In this document: positions 51,874-61,600 of the stretch, piece by piece | Layout: each line of letters opens with the position of its first letter | Numbering within the stretch: position 1 is the stretch's first letter | Source: Hyphococcus luteus | GTDB lineage: Bacteria; Pseudomonadota; Alphaproteobacteria; Caulobacterales; Parvularculaceae | Direction of reading: 5' to 3' | Assembly: GCF_002943565.1 (NCBI RefSeq) | Contig: NZ_PJCH01000015.1 | Coordinates: 620,001-684,000, forward strand | DNA length: 64,000 nucleotides | The notes under the pieces: generated by a model | Databases searched by the model: none | The model's input: the letters and a program-made list of their open reading frames with translations, nothing else | Told to the model about the DNA's origin: nothing | Translations under genes and position numbers: made by a program

Positions 51874-54825
51874 ATGACGCGTAAGGCGCCCACGGATCAC
51901 AATCGGCGCAGGCAGGCGGGGGCGAGGCGGAGTTTCAAGGCGGGGCGGCCGAGGCGCGTCCCGTTTTTGCACGCCGCCGCGGCAGCGCTGGCGGCCGCCT
52001 TGTTTTCGGCCGGCGCGAGCGCCGCTCCCCTGACCGCCCCCGCCCCGCAGATCAAGCCGCCCGCGCCCGGCCCCGCTTATATGACCCGGGCCGACAAGAA
52101 CCGCCTTCTCGCAGTCTCCAAGGCGCTGAAGGCCCGCCAGTTTTCCACAGCGAAATCCCTGACCGAGCTCGTCGAAGATCCGATCGCCCAGAGCCTCGGC
52201 GAGTGGATGTATCTGATGGCGCAGGACCCGAACGTGGATTTCAACGAGGCCGACCGCTTCCTCGATTCCCATCTGCAATGGCCCGCGGTCTCGCGCATCA
52301 GCAGCTATGTGGAAAAACGCATTCCCAATGACGCGCCCGCCGGCGAGGTGCTCGCCTTTTTCGATTCGCGCGCGCCGGTCACCGGGGACGGCAAGATTCA
52401 GCTCGCCCGGGCCCTGTTTTCCGTCGGCGACCAGGAAGGCGGCGAACGTTATCTGCGCGACGCCTGGATCAACAATAATTTCACCATCGCCGAAGAGCGC
52501 CGCATTCTCTCCGTCTATGGCCGGCGGCTGACGCGTGAAGATCATGCGGCGCGGGTCGACCGCCTCCTCTGGGGACGTCAGGTCACGAATGCGCGGCGCG
52601 TCTTCCCTTATCTCTCCTCGCATGAGCGCAAAAAGGCCGAAGCGCGCGCCGCTCTCCTCCTTCAGGCCTCCTCGGGGCAACGGCTTTACGACCGGCTGCC
52701 GGAGAAGGACCGGCTCGACAGCGGCATGCTGCACGCCGCCGTGCGCCATAACCGCCGGCGCGGGCAGGAAGAACGCGCCATCGCGCTCGCGGCGCTGGCG
52801 CCCGACAATCCGGAAGACTTGCGCAATGGCGCGCGCTGGTGGGACGAGCGCGGCATCCTGATGCGCTGGGCCCTGAAGAACGGACGCTTCGCCGACGCCT
52901 ACAAGCTCGCCGCCGAAAACGGCATGGACGAAGGCACGGATTACGCCGAAGCGGAATTCTACGCCGGCTGGATTGCGCTGCGCTTCCTGAAAGAACCGGA
53001 ACGGGCGGAAACGCATTTTCTCGCGCTCGCCTCGGCGGTCGGCTCGCCGATCTCCGTCTCGCGCGCCTATTACTGGCTCGGCCGCGCCGCCGCGGCCCAG
53101 GGGGATGCGCAAGGCGCAAAAATCTATTACGCCAACGCCGCCGAGCATTATTATTCCTATTACGGACAATTGGCGGCGGAAGAAGCCGGCATCGATCTCA
53201 CCGACGCGACCTTTTCCGCGCCGACAGAGGCGAGCCCCGCCGACCGCGCGCTCTTCGCCTCGCGCCCCGCCGTTGCGGCCTTGCGCATGCTCACCGATCT
53301 CAATCTCGACTACGAGTTCATGGTCTTCGCCTATCATGTGGATGACGAGCTCGAACGGCCGGGCGAATATCTCGAGCTCGCCAAGATCACCGAAGGCGAA
53401 GGCGCGCCGCATCTCACCGTGCGCGCCGGCAAGGTCGGCATCCAGCGCGGCGCCTTCGCGCCGGAAGTCGCCTACCCCCTCGTTTTCGTGCCGGACGAGG
53501 CGGCGCGGTTCGTTTCGCCGGAAATCGTTCTCGGCCTGTCGCGCCAGGAGAGCGAGTTCAATCCGCGCGCCTATTCGCGCGCCGGCGCCCGCGGCATGAT
53601 GCAGCTCATCCCCTCGACGGCGCAGATCACCGCCCGCAAAGAAGGGCTGCGCTATTCGCGCTCGGCGCTGCTCGACGATCCGGTCTACAACATGACCATC
53701 GGCGCGGCGCATCTTTCGCATCTCGTCGACCGTTTCGACGGCTCGCTGATCATGACGCTGGCCTCCTACAACGCCGGGGCGAACAGGGTGAACCGCTGGA
53801 TCGAGGAATATGGCGACCCGAGAAGCGATGCGGTCGATCCGCTCGACTGGGTCGAGCTCATTCCTTTCTCGGAAACCCGCAATTATGTGCAGCGCGTGCT
53901 TGAGAACACGCAGGTTTATCGCGGGCGCCTCAACAACAAGCCGATCCCCGGGCGCCTCGCCGGCGACATCGAGCGCGGCGGCGCGCGCGGGCGCATCGCC
54001 AACAAGACGGCCCCGTCCGTGGTGCTGGCGAGCGCCGCAGCGCCGTTCAGCGCCGCGCCCATTCCGCCCGTTCCCGAGCGCACGGTGGAGCGCGCCCGGC
54101 GCTACGCCATGGAAAACCCGCCGGCGCTTCCCGGCGCAAACGTAGAGACCGGCCCCGAAGGCGCCGCGCCCATCGCCTATGAGGAAGGCAAAGCGTCCGC
54201 CAAAGACAAGAAAGGAAGGCGGAAGTCAGGAAAACGCGGCGCCAAGCCCGCCAAGACTGACGCGCCCGCGCCCGTCCTGACGCCGGTTGCGCAAAACTCA
54301 GACGCGCAGGAAAGCGCGCCCGCCGAAGCCCTCGCGCTGAACGAGACGCAGGAGCCGCATGCGCCGGCGCCCGCCGAAAGAACGCAGGCGGACGCAACGC
54401 AAGCGGCGGCTGATGAAGAGCCGCCCGCCGCGGACATCGCCGACAAGATTTCACAGGCGGAGGGCGGCGATGCGGATGGCGTGAATGCAGAACAAGCCGC
54501 GCTGGAAACAGCAGCGCCCGCCGAAGGCTTCGCCGCAGAAACGGAAATGTCCGGGTCGGACGAAAAATTTCTCGATAAAGCGAAAGCCGCCGGACCCGCA
54601 GACGGCGTTCTCAATGATGAAATGGAGGCGGACGCGCCGCCCATGGCCGAGGCGGTCGAAGACGCGACCGACGATCTCAGCCTCACCGGCATGAGCGAAA
54701 GCGAATATTGCCGCGCCTATCGCGAATTCCTGACCCGCAACGGCCTTGCCGAAGAAGCGGGCGCCGCAGACCTCAACGCCGCCGCCCTCGAAGAACTCCA
54801 GGGCGAGGATGGGGCGTGTAAGTAA
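51874..54825 (+). CDS. slt: Slt-type soluble lytic murein transglycosylase with long C-terminal tail
   Basis: A 983-residue periplasmic enzyme. The basic N-terminus and hydrophobic segment to about GASAAP (residue 51) form a long signal peptide. Residues 60-480 are a helical U-domain rich in Arg, Glu and Ala. The SLT domain spans about 545-690: LGLSRQESEFNP with catalytic Glu559, GARGMMQLIPSTA, ASYNAGANRVNRW and ETRNYVQRVL. It cuts peptidoglycan glycan strands to 1,6-anhydro products. Residues 720-983 are low-complexity Ala, Pro, Glu and Lys, about 260 residues more than a usual Slt. The ATG follows GGGAG. Diverges from dapA. Confidence 0.9.
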   Translation: MTRKAPTDHNRRRQAGARRSFKAGRPRRVPFLHAAAAALAAALFSAGASAAPLTAPAPQIKPPAPGPAYMTRADKNRLLAVSKALKARQFSTAKSLTELVEDPIAQSLGEWMYLMAQDPNVDFNEADRFLDSHLQWPAVSRISSYVEKRIPNDAPAGEVLAFFDSRAPVTGDGKIQLARALFSVGDQEGGERYLRDAWINNNFTIAEERRILSVYGRRLTREDHAARVDRLLWGRQVTNARRVFPYLSSHERKKAEARAALLLQASSGQRLYDRLPEKDRLDSGMLHAAVRHNRRRGQEERAIALAALAPDNPEDLRNGARWWDERGILMRWALKNGRFADAYKLAAENGMDEGTDYAEAEFYAGWIALRFLKEPERAETHFLALASAVGSPISVSRAYYWLGRAAAAQGDAQGAKIYYANAAEHYYSYYGQLAAEEAGIDLTDATFSAPTEASPADRALFASRPAVAALRMLTDLNLDYEFMVFAYHVDDELERPGEYLELAKITEGEGAPHLTVRAGKVGIQRGAFAPEVAYPLVFVPDEAARFVSPEIVLGLSRQESEFNPRAYSRAGARGMMQLIPSTAQITARKEGLRYSRSALLDDPVYNMTIGAAHLSHLVDRFDGSLIMTLASYNAGANRVNRWIEEYGDPRSDAVDPLDWVELIPFSETRNYVQRVLENTQVYRGRLNNKPIPGRLAGDIERGGARGRIANKTAPSVVLASAAAPFSAAPIPPVPERTVERARRYAMENPPALPGANVETGPEGAAPIAYEEGKASAKDKKGRRKSGKRGAKPAKTDAPAPVLTPVAQNSDAQESAPAEALALNETQEPHAPAPAERTQADATQAAADEEPPAADIADKISQAEGGDADGVNAEQAALETAAPAEGFAAETEMSGSDEKFLDKAKAAGPADGVLNDEMEADAPPMAEAVEDATDDLSLTGMSESEYCRAYREFLTRNGLAEEAGAADLNAAALEELQGEDGACK

Positions 54826-54847
54826 AGCAGAGAAAAAATCTCTGTAA

Positions 54848-55075
54848 AATGAAGCCGATAAACAACACCGGACGAAGCCGAAGAGCCGCCTCCGGGCCGA
54901 ACTGGCGCGCCAAAACTTGCGTTATGAGAACTTAGCAGAGAAGCTGAAAAGCATTGGGATAGAAGAGAGCCCCCGGAACCTGTCAAACAAGGTCGGGAGG
55001 GGCTTCTTTACGGCGGGGTTTTTTCTCCAATGCTTAGATTCTTTAGGCGTGAAAACCTTGTCCCTATCGGAGTAA
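54848..55075 (+). pseudogene. DUF6471-like reading frame without a recognisable start codon
   Basis: The frame is open from a TAA at 54845 to the TAA at 55073-55075. Its last 50 residues (RAELARQNLRYENLAEKL, then RNLSNKVGRGFFTAGFFLQC and LDSLGVKTL) match the DUF6471 pattern of a helix-turn-helix-like small domain. No in-frame ATG precedes the domain; the one nearby ATG (54849) is in another frame, and TTG or CTG would clip the domain. It is therefore either a frame-damaged gene or uses an unusual start. A hairpin CAGAGA-AAAAA-TCTCTG (54828-54844) lies just before it. The next gene's ATG at 55030 falls within this frame. Confidence 0.55.
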
Positions 55076-56118
55076 GCGCCATTGTTTTGATAGCGCTTAC
55101 GATTGGCGTCATTACTCAACCTCCAAGACAATCAGCCCTCGCCTCAGGAGTTGGCGAGAACGAAAAAGGTCAGGCTGAAAAAGACGCCTCCGATTCCAAT
55201 AGCGTAACATGCCACAGAGATTGCCAAGTTACGTTTCGCGCTCCGGCTGGTGAGGAAGAGGTAAATGCCGATCAGACCGGCAAACGACGCGATGGCAAAC
55301 CCGGCTCCATAGACGGTCTTGCGCTGATCGAGCAACGCCGTTCCACGCGCTGGAATGCGTACATTGCGTGGTTCACAGGCTTGGCGTTTGTCACGCTGAT
55401 TTGGACTCTTATCGCCACTTTCCGAACCGAAAAATTGGCTTGGAATACGTTGAAATCGACGCAAACCGGCACAGCAGCGGCCATCAGTACAACTCGCGTC
55501 ACTCGCGAAATTGGCATGGCCCAAACCCAAGCTTATCTTGGAGGAAATGAGGGGCTTCTTAGCTGTATAGTCGAGGGCTCAAGCAATAAATTTATTGGCT
55601 TCCAATGCGCCATACGAATAAAAAATTTTGGGAATAGCCCAGCCAAAAACGTGCGCGCTACAGTGGTTGGTAATATCTCTGTACCCGGCATACCGCCACC
55701 CGCAATTCAAAAACTGATCAAAACTTTCGGGGGCGGTCTTGTTAGGCCGGGAATGTCGGCTTGGGAAAATATCTATGAAATTGAGATGGAGACTTTTTGC
55801 CCGGATATAGCCCCGTCTGCGACCGAAAGCGCTTTTGTGAGGCTCCATCCAGGCACGGGGGCCAAAGGACGAATTGACAACAAAACCCCATTTTTTATCA
55901 GCCTGAAAGCCACCGTTAGCTGGGATACTGTTTTTGAAGAAATACCTAGACAGGCCGTTGATCTCTATCTTGAAAGCAATATCACCAGCCTTGAGGCGTT
56001 TCTCGGAAAGAACGGATTGGATAAAACGATTTTCCAACCGCTCATTAGCTTGGGCCTTGGAGAGGAGGGAACCGTCAAAATTATAAGTGAGCGCGGCGGC
56101 CACCCCAAAAACGGCTGA
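55030..56118 (+). CDS. Membrane protein of unknown function, AT-richer than neighbours
   Basis: A 362-residue protein with an N-terminal transmembrane helix (VPIGVSAIVLIALTIGVIT, about 11-29), an extracytoplasmic acidic loop, and a second helix (YIAWFTGLAFVTLIWTLIA, about 110-128). It continues with a helical stretch (TRVTREIGMAQTQAYLGG) and a beta-rich C-terminus (IRIKNFGNSPAKNVRATVVG). This layout recurs in uncharacterised accessory-genome proteins. Codon use is visibly more AT-rich than in adjacent genes. No good ribosome site precedes the ATG at 55030, so the start may lie downstream. It sits beside tRNA-Ser, with the DUF6471-like frame, as a probable horizontally acquired patch. Confidence 0.6.
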   Translation: MLRFFRRENLVPIGVSAIVLIALTIGVITQPPRQSALASGVGENEKGQAEKDASDSNSVTCHRDCQVTFRAPAGEEEVNADQTGKRRDGKPGSIDGLALIEQRRSTRWNAYIAWFTGLAFVTLIWTLIATFRTEKLAWNTLKSTQTGTAAAISTTRVTREIGMAQTQAYLGGNEGLLSCIVEGSSNKFIGFQCAIRIKNFGNSPAKNVRATVVGNISVPGIPPPAIQKLIKTFGGGLVRPGMSAWENIYEIEMETFCPDIAPSATESAFVRLHPGTGAKGRIDNKTPFFISLKATVSWDTVFEEIPRQAVDLYLESNITSLEAFLGKNGLDKTIFQPLISLGLGEEGTVKIISERGGHPKNG

Positions 56119-56217
56119 AATTATCAAATTCATCTAACCGGCCCTCCGGTTCGATGTGGGGTTTGACCGGTGGAATCGCTCCCTGCTTTTGCTACCGAAT
56201 GCCGAAGTCTGGCCATC

Positions 56218-56309
56218 TGGCGGAGACGAAGGGATTCGAACCCTCGAAGCGGGACAAACCGCTTACTCCCTTAGCAGGGGAGCGCCTTCGACCACTCGGC
56301 CACGTCTCC
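56218..56309 (-). tRNA. tRNA-Ser(GCT)
   Basis: The 5' acceptor GGAGACG pairs with CGTCTCC at the 3' end, with discriminator G and encoded CCA (56218-56220). The anticodon loop CTGCTAA gives anticodon GCT. A long variable arm (about 18 nt) and the T arm GAGGG-TTCGAAT-CCCTT are typical of serine tRNA. Total 92 nt. Its 3' end faces the AT-richer patch 54840-56118. Confidence 0.95.
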
Positions 56310-56475
56310 GCCGCCGGTAATGCCCGGAAATGACTGGCTTTGCAAGGCGCGCGGACGGACGGGTCCGGCTGCGCGCTCAAGCTTTTTTCCCATGGCCGCG
56401 AGGGGTAAAAAGGCGGAGAGAAGCGCGAAAATGCGCCCTGCCCCGAAAGCCCGCCCCCCAGAGGAGAAACGCCCC

Positions 56476-57015
56476 ATGACCCAGTTCGATTTCGGCCAGC
56501 CCGACGACGGCATCATCCAGATGGCCTATGTGGTCGAGGATATTCACGCGGCCATGGCGCTGTGGACGAAGCGCCTCAAGGCCGGCCCGTGGTTCCTGCT
56601 CGATCATTTCACCGGCGACGAGGCGACCTATCGCGGCGGGCCGTCGAAGGCCGATGTGGCGATCGCCATGGGCTTTGCGGGCCATATGCAGATCGAACTG
56701 ATCCAGCCGAATGACGATCATCCTTCCGTCTATAAGGAAACAATCGACGCGCGCGGCCATGGCTTTCACCATTTCGGCAAGGCCTCGCCCGACTATGACG
56801 CCGACCTCAAACGCTATGAGGCGGAGGGCTATGAGCTCGCCTTTCAGGCGCTGGTCCCCACCGGCGGGCGCGTCGGCTATCTCGACGCCAAGGGCGAACT
56901 CCCGGGCTTTCTGGAGCTGATCGAATCGGGGCCCGGCCTCGACGACGCGTTCAGCCGGTTCTACGCCGCCTCGATCAAATGGGACGGCTCGGACCCGGTG
57001 CGCCCCATGGCTTGA
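56476..57015 (+). CDS. VOC/glyoxalase-like superfamily protein
   Basis: A 179-residue protein. AYVVEDIHAAMALWTKRLKAGPW near the start and GHGFHHFGKASPDYD near 97 are typical of glyoxalase/VOC (Glyoxalase_4-like) folds, with His and Glu residues (ELIQPND; FLELIESG) placed for a metal site. Members include epimerases, dioxygenases and lyases; the substrate is unknown. The ATG at 56476 follows GAGGAG; a frame extending to 56320 would include poor-quality sequence near the tRNA. The inverted repeat at 57041 follows the stop. Confidence 0.75.
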   Translation: MTQFDFGQPDDGIIQMAYVVEDIHAAMALWTKRLKAGPWFLLDHFTGDEATYRGGPSKADVAIAMGFAGHMQIELIQPNDDHPSVYKETIDARGHGFHHFGKASPDYDADLKRYEAEGYELAFQALVPTGGRVGYLDAKGELPGFLELIESGPGLDDAFSRFYAASIKWDGSDPVRPMA

Positions 57016-57040
57016 GGACAAGGGGCTAAACGCGCCTTCT

Positions 57041-57167
57041 GTCGTGTCTCAGTTTGCCTTCGCCCTTCGAGACAGCCCCCCTTCATCCTGAGGAGCAAGC
57101 CGTAGGCTTGCATCTCGAAGGACGAAGGAGCGGGGCCCCTCAGGATGAAGGCAAACTGAGACACGAC
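57041..57167. repeat. Inverted repeat with 21-bp perfect arms after the VOC gene
   Basis: GTCGTGTCTCAGTTTGCCTTC at 57041-57061 (given here as its 21 bp extent) pairs perfectly with 57147-57167. Inside are CTTCATCCTGAGGAG and a matching CCTCAGGATGAAG, plus TTCGAGAC/TCTCGAAGGACGAAG, the same blocks as at 43453. The full gap 57016-57254 is otherwise free of genes. Confidence 0.75.
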
Positions 57168-57254
57168 GCCCCCCCCTAAAACCTTGCAAATATTAACGAT
57201 TCACGTCTCGTTAACCCTATCTGCGGTAATCCCCGTGGACAGGTGCTTAAGATC

Positions 57255-58667
57255 ATGGCGCGACCGCCCCTTCTTTCGGCTCTTTTATGCTGCGCCTTTT
57301 CAGGCCTTGGGGCCGCCGCATGGGCCGAAGACGAAGACGACCTCTCGGTTAGAGGCAGCGTCTACGCCGCTTTCGAGGAAGCGCCCGCCAACCCCGACGG
57401 CGGCGCTGTGGAGGTCGAGACCGTCAAGGGCGCGATCCGCGCCGCCCTCTCCCACGATCCGCAGATCAGCGCTGCCGCCGCCCAGAAAGACGCCGCCAAG
57501 GCCGAACGCTTTCGCGCGCTCGGCGGCTTCCTGCCGAATATCGAAGCGAGCGCCACTTACGCCGACGACAGCCTGCGCAGCGACAGCCTGCAAACCCTGA
57601 CCGACCGCGACGGCACGACCTTAGGGATCACCGCCGTGCAGCCGGTGTTTCAGGGCCTTGCCGCCATCAACCGGTTCCGCGCCGCGCGCGCGCGCGTCAG
57701 CCAGTCGGACCTGTCCCTCCTCGCCGCGCAGCAGGAGACCGCGCTTGCGGCGGCCCGCGCCCATGCGGGCGTCATCCTGGCGCGCGCCATCGTCGAACAC
57801 CGCATCGACAACATGGCGCTCGTCAAAGAACAGCTCAACATCGCGCAAAAACGCCAGGAGGCCGGCGCCCAGAGCCGCACCGGCGTCGAACAAGCGCGCA
57901 TGCGCCTCGCCCAGGCGCAGGTCGATCTCGGCGGGGCGCGCACCCGCCTCGCCGAACAGGAAGCCGCCTTCGAACGCATCACCGGGCGCGCGCCGACCGC
58001 CGATCTCACGCCCGATGGGCGCGATCTCGCCGGCGCCTTCGCATCCGTCGAAGACGCCATCGCCGCAGCCCATAACAACAATCCGGTGATCGCCGCCGCG
58101 GAAAAAGGCGTCGACGCCGCCGAACACGCCAAGAACGCCGCCAAAGGCGCGTTCGCGCCGCGGCTCACCCTCGAAGGCAGCTATCTGAAACGCTATGGCG
58201 AAAACCAGATCATGGCCGCGCAAACGCCGGACGAGGAATATCAGCTCGTCGCGCGCTTGCGCATGCCGATCTTCCGCCAGACCGAAGACATCGCGGGGCT
58301 ACGCAGCGCCGGCGCGAATGTGAGCCAGGAACAGGCGCGCATGATGACCGCGATCTATGCGATCGACGAGACGGTGACGCGCAGCTGGCGGCAATGGACT
58401 GAGGCCCTCTCGCGCGCCGCGGCGGCGAAAATCGGCATCGAAGCTGCGAAGCAATCCGTCCGTGGGCTGAAAATGGAGTATGAAGCAGGCCAGCGCAGCG
58501 TCATCGACGTGCTTGACGGCCAGCGCGATCTCGCCATCGCGCAGATCAACGCGTCGCAGGCCGAATATGAAGTGCGCGTCAGCCAGTACGAACTCATCGC
58601 CGCCACCGGCTTCATTCTCGAAGCCTTTTTCGGCGACGACGCCCGCGCCCGGCAAGACGCCGAGTAA
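57255..58667 (+). CDS. tolC: TolC-family outer-membrane secretion channel
   Basis: A 470-residue outer-membrane efflux protein. A signal peptide (to about GAAAWA, residue 24) precedes two OEP repeats of long helices. GAIRAALSHDPQISAAAAQKDAAKAE and TRTGVEQARMRLAQAQVDL are in the first, and EQARMMTAIYAIDETVTRSWRQW in the second. The AYERITGR-like segment FERITGRAP is a TolC mark. It forms the trimeric exit duct for type I secretion or efflux. It converges with the RTX gene (9-bp gap), suggesting it exports that protein. An in-frame GTG at 57243 is an alternative start. No ABC transporter or adaptor lies next to it here. Confidence 0.88.
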   Translation: MARPPLLSALLCCAFSGLGAAAWAEDEDDLSVRGSVYAAFEEAPANPDGGAVEVETVKGAIRAALSHDPQISAAAAQKDAAKAERFRALGGFLPNIEASATYADDSLRSDSLQTLTDRDGTTLGITAVQPVFQGLAAINRFRAARARVSQSDLSLLAAQQETALAAARAHAGVILARAIVEHRIDNMALVKEQLNIAQKRQEAGAQSRTGVEQARMRLAQAQVDLGGARTRLAEQEAAFERITGRAPTADLTPDGRDLAGAFASVEDAIAAAHNNNPVIAAAEKGVDAAEHAKNAAKGAFAPRLTLEGSYLKRYGENQIMAAQTPDEEYQLVARLRMPIFRQTEDIAGLRSAGANVSQEQARMMTAIYAIDETVTRSWRQWTEALSRAAAAKIGIEAAKQSVRGLKMEYEAGQRSVIDVLDGQRDLAIAQINASQAEYEVRVSQYELIAATGFILEAFFGDDARARQDAE

Positions 58668-58676
58668 ACAGCCTTC

Positions 58677-61600
58677 TTAGTACGTCACCTGTTCGACATC
58701 GGCGAAATCGATGGTCGAGCCGTCGGCGAGCGTGATGACGCCGTCTGCGTCTTCGCTGAAGATGAGGCCGTGTTCGTCGGAGGAAACGACCGAGCCCTGG
58801 CTCAGCTCCACGGTCCAGTCGGTTCCAAGCTCGCCGACCGGCGTCGCACCATCCTGAAGCTGGATCGTATCGGTCCAGCCCGCCCCGGCGCCGCCCTCGA
58901 TATGATCGTTGCCGTCACCCATTTCGTAAACGAAGACGTCGGAACCGTCGCCGCCGGACATGAAGTCATCCCCGGCGCCGCCCTGCAGCACGTCATCTCC
59001 GCCGCCGCCATAAAGGAAGTCGTCGCCCGCGCCGCCTTCGAGAACATCGTCCCCTGCGCCGCCGAACAGAAATTCGGAAGCAGACTGCACTTCCTGGACA
59101 TTGACGGTGACGGTTTCCTGATAGATCGCGCCCTGATCGTCCGTCGCCTCGATGACGATTTCATGGGAAGACTGGCTGTCATAATCGAGAGACACGCCGT
59201 CTTTGACTTTGAGCTGATCGCCGGCGACTTCGAAAAGGCCGGAGGGATCGTCCGCAATGGCGAAACTCGCCGCGCCAGACGCGTCGGCGTCATCCGCCGA
59301 CAGCGTGCCGACCACCGCGCCGTCGACGCCTTCGAGCGGCCCTTCAACCGCTTCGTCGTACTCCGCGAAGACCTCGACGCTGAGACCGTCCGGGCCGTCA
59401 TCGTTCGGATTCACGACGGTGACGGTGTTGTCGCCATCGAGGAAGCTCGGCGGCGTGAAGGCGCCGTTCACCAGCGTCATCGATTCATATTCGGTCGAGT
59501 CCGGCGTGCGCGTCGCCATGACGTCGACGCCGTTCTCCGTAACTTGCACAATGACGCGCGGCGATCCGTCGGCGCTCGCCGTCCAGGGGGTGGTCATCGC
59601 CGAGCCGTCCTCGAACTGGAGGAAGGCCTGGCTGCCGGAATCATAGACATTCGACTGCAGCTGCACCGTCCGCCCCGTAAGCGACTCGCCGTTGACGAGC
59701 AGTTCGAAGGAATTATCGACAGCGGCGAAAGCCAGCGTCACCATGCCGGTCCCGGCGACAGCGCCGCCGAAATTCACGCCCGCGACGCCGGACCCGCCGC
59801 CATCCGCGGTGGCGATATTGCCGTTGGAAACCTCCGCGCCGACGGCGCGCGTCGACAAGGCCGGCTCCAGGGAGATGTCCGTGGGCGGTTCGTTCAGAAT
59901 GTTTCCCGCGTCGATCGTCTGATCGGCGAATTCGAAATGCTCGACGTCATAGACCCGGTCGGTTCCGTCCGGCGTTCCGTCGCGGTTGTCGATGACCCGA
60001 TAGGCCGTGTCATTGAGTTGTTCGATGGTGTAATCGGCGCGATTGCCGGAGAACACCGCCATGTCTTCGCCGTCCCCGCCATAGATCCGGTCGTCGCCTT
60101 CGCCGCCCGTCAGAACGTCATCGCCCGCATCGCCGCGGACGACATCGTCGCCAGCGCCGCCGGAGACGACATCATTCCCTTCGCCGCCACGCTGGACGTC
60201 ATCGCCTGTCCCGCCGGTCAGCACATCGTCGCCATCGCGGCCATATTGACGGACGCTTTCGGTGGCGCCGCTTGCATCGATGGCGTCGGAGCCCGCCCCG
60301 CCATGCACCTGTTCGACATTGGACGCAGCCATGTCGATGGAAAAATCCTCATCGCCCTGAACGATGACGCGGTCATAGCCTTCGCCGCCGTCAATCGCCG
60401 TGTCGGCGCCGTCGGCGTAGATGCGGTCGTCGCCCGCGCCGCCGGAAAGCTCGTCCGCGCCTGCATCGCCGCGGATGACGTCGTCGCCAGCGCCGCCGGC
60501 GATCACGTCGTCGCCCGCGCCGCCACGCTGAACATCGTCGCCGGCCCCGCCGGTCAGCGCATCGTCCCCGTCCCGGCCATATTGACGGACGCCTTCTGTC
60601 GCGCCGCTGGCGTCAATCGCATCCGATCCGGCGCCGCCATGAACCTGTTCCACATTGGACGCAGCCATATCGATGGAAAAGTCTTCATCGCCCTGAACGA
60701 TGACCCGGTCATAGCCTTCGCCGCCGTCAATCGCCGTGTCGGCGCCATCGGCGTAAATCCGATCATCACCCGCGCCGCCGGAAAGCTCGTCCGCGCCTGC
60801 ATCGCCGCGAATGACGTCGTTGCCATCGCCCCCCGCGATCACGTCGTCGCCGGCGCCGCCGCGCTGCACGTCGTCGCCGGCCCCGCCGGTCAGCGCATCG
60901 TCCCCGTCCCGGCCATATTGACGGACGCCTTCTGTCGCGCCGCTGGCGTCAATCGCATCCGATCCGGCGCCGCCGTGCACCTGCTCCACATTGGACGCAG
61001 CCATATCGATGGCGAAGTCTTCATCGCCCTGAACGATGACGCGGTCGTACCCCTCGCCGCCGTCGATGCTTGTATCCGCGCCGTCGGCATAGATGCGGTC
61101 GTCTCCGGCCCCGCCGGAGAGGGCATCCGCGCCTGCGTCGCCGCGAAGGACGTCATTGCCGGCCCCGCCTGCGATCACGTCGTCGCCAGCCCCGCCGCGC
61201 TGGACGTCATCGCCCGCTCCGCCGGTCAGCACGTCATCCCCGTCCCGGCCATATTGACGGACGCTTTCGGTCGCGCTGCTGGCGTCAATCGCATCCGACC
61301 CGGCCCCGCCATGGACCTGCTCGACATTCGAGGCCGCCATGTTGATAGCGAAGTCTTCATCGCCCTGCACGACGACGCGGTCATAGCCTTCGCCGCCGTC
61401 GATGCTTGTATCCGCGCCGTCAGCGTAAATGCGGTCGTCCCCGGCGCCGCCGGAGAGTTCGTCCGCGCCTGCATCGCCGCGAATGACATCGTTCCCGTCG
61501 CCGCCAGCGATGACGTCGTCGCCGGCATTGCCGCGAATATTGTCATTGCCTTCATCGCCGGAGAGAATGTCGTCGCCGTTACGGCCGCGGATCACATCGT

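Noticed and set aside
51823-53721. 632-codon open frame on the minus strand
   Set aside because: Opposite slt, which has a full signal peptide and catalytic domain.
54966-55011. Terminator-like hairpin AGCCCC/GGGGCT followed by T-rich sequence
   Set aside because: It lies within the DUF6471-like coding pattern and the stem is interrupted, so coding constraint explains it better.
55144-55530. Minus-strand frame with two hydrophobic stretches
   Set aside because: It looks membrane-like, but the overlapping plus-strand protein has a better whole-length architecture and the minus frame lacks a ribosome site.
57181-57254. Two TTAAC boxes and a GATTC upstream of tolC as a CtrA/CcrM-type promoter
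   Set aside because: The TTAA boxes are spaced about 14 bp, not the 7 bp of a CtrA site, and a single GANTC is common by chance.
60117-61460. Possible CRISPR array
   Set aside because: Units are 336 bp, in frame and protein-coding; no short repeats or spacers.
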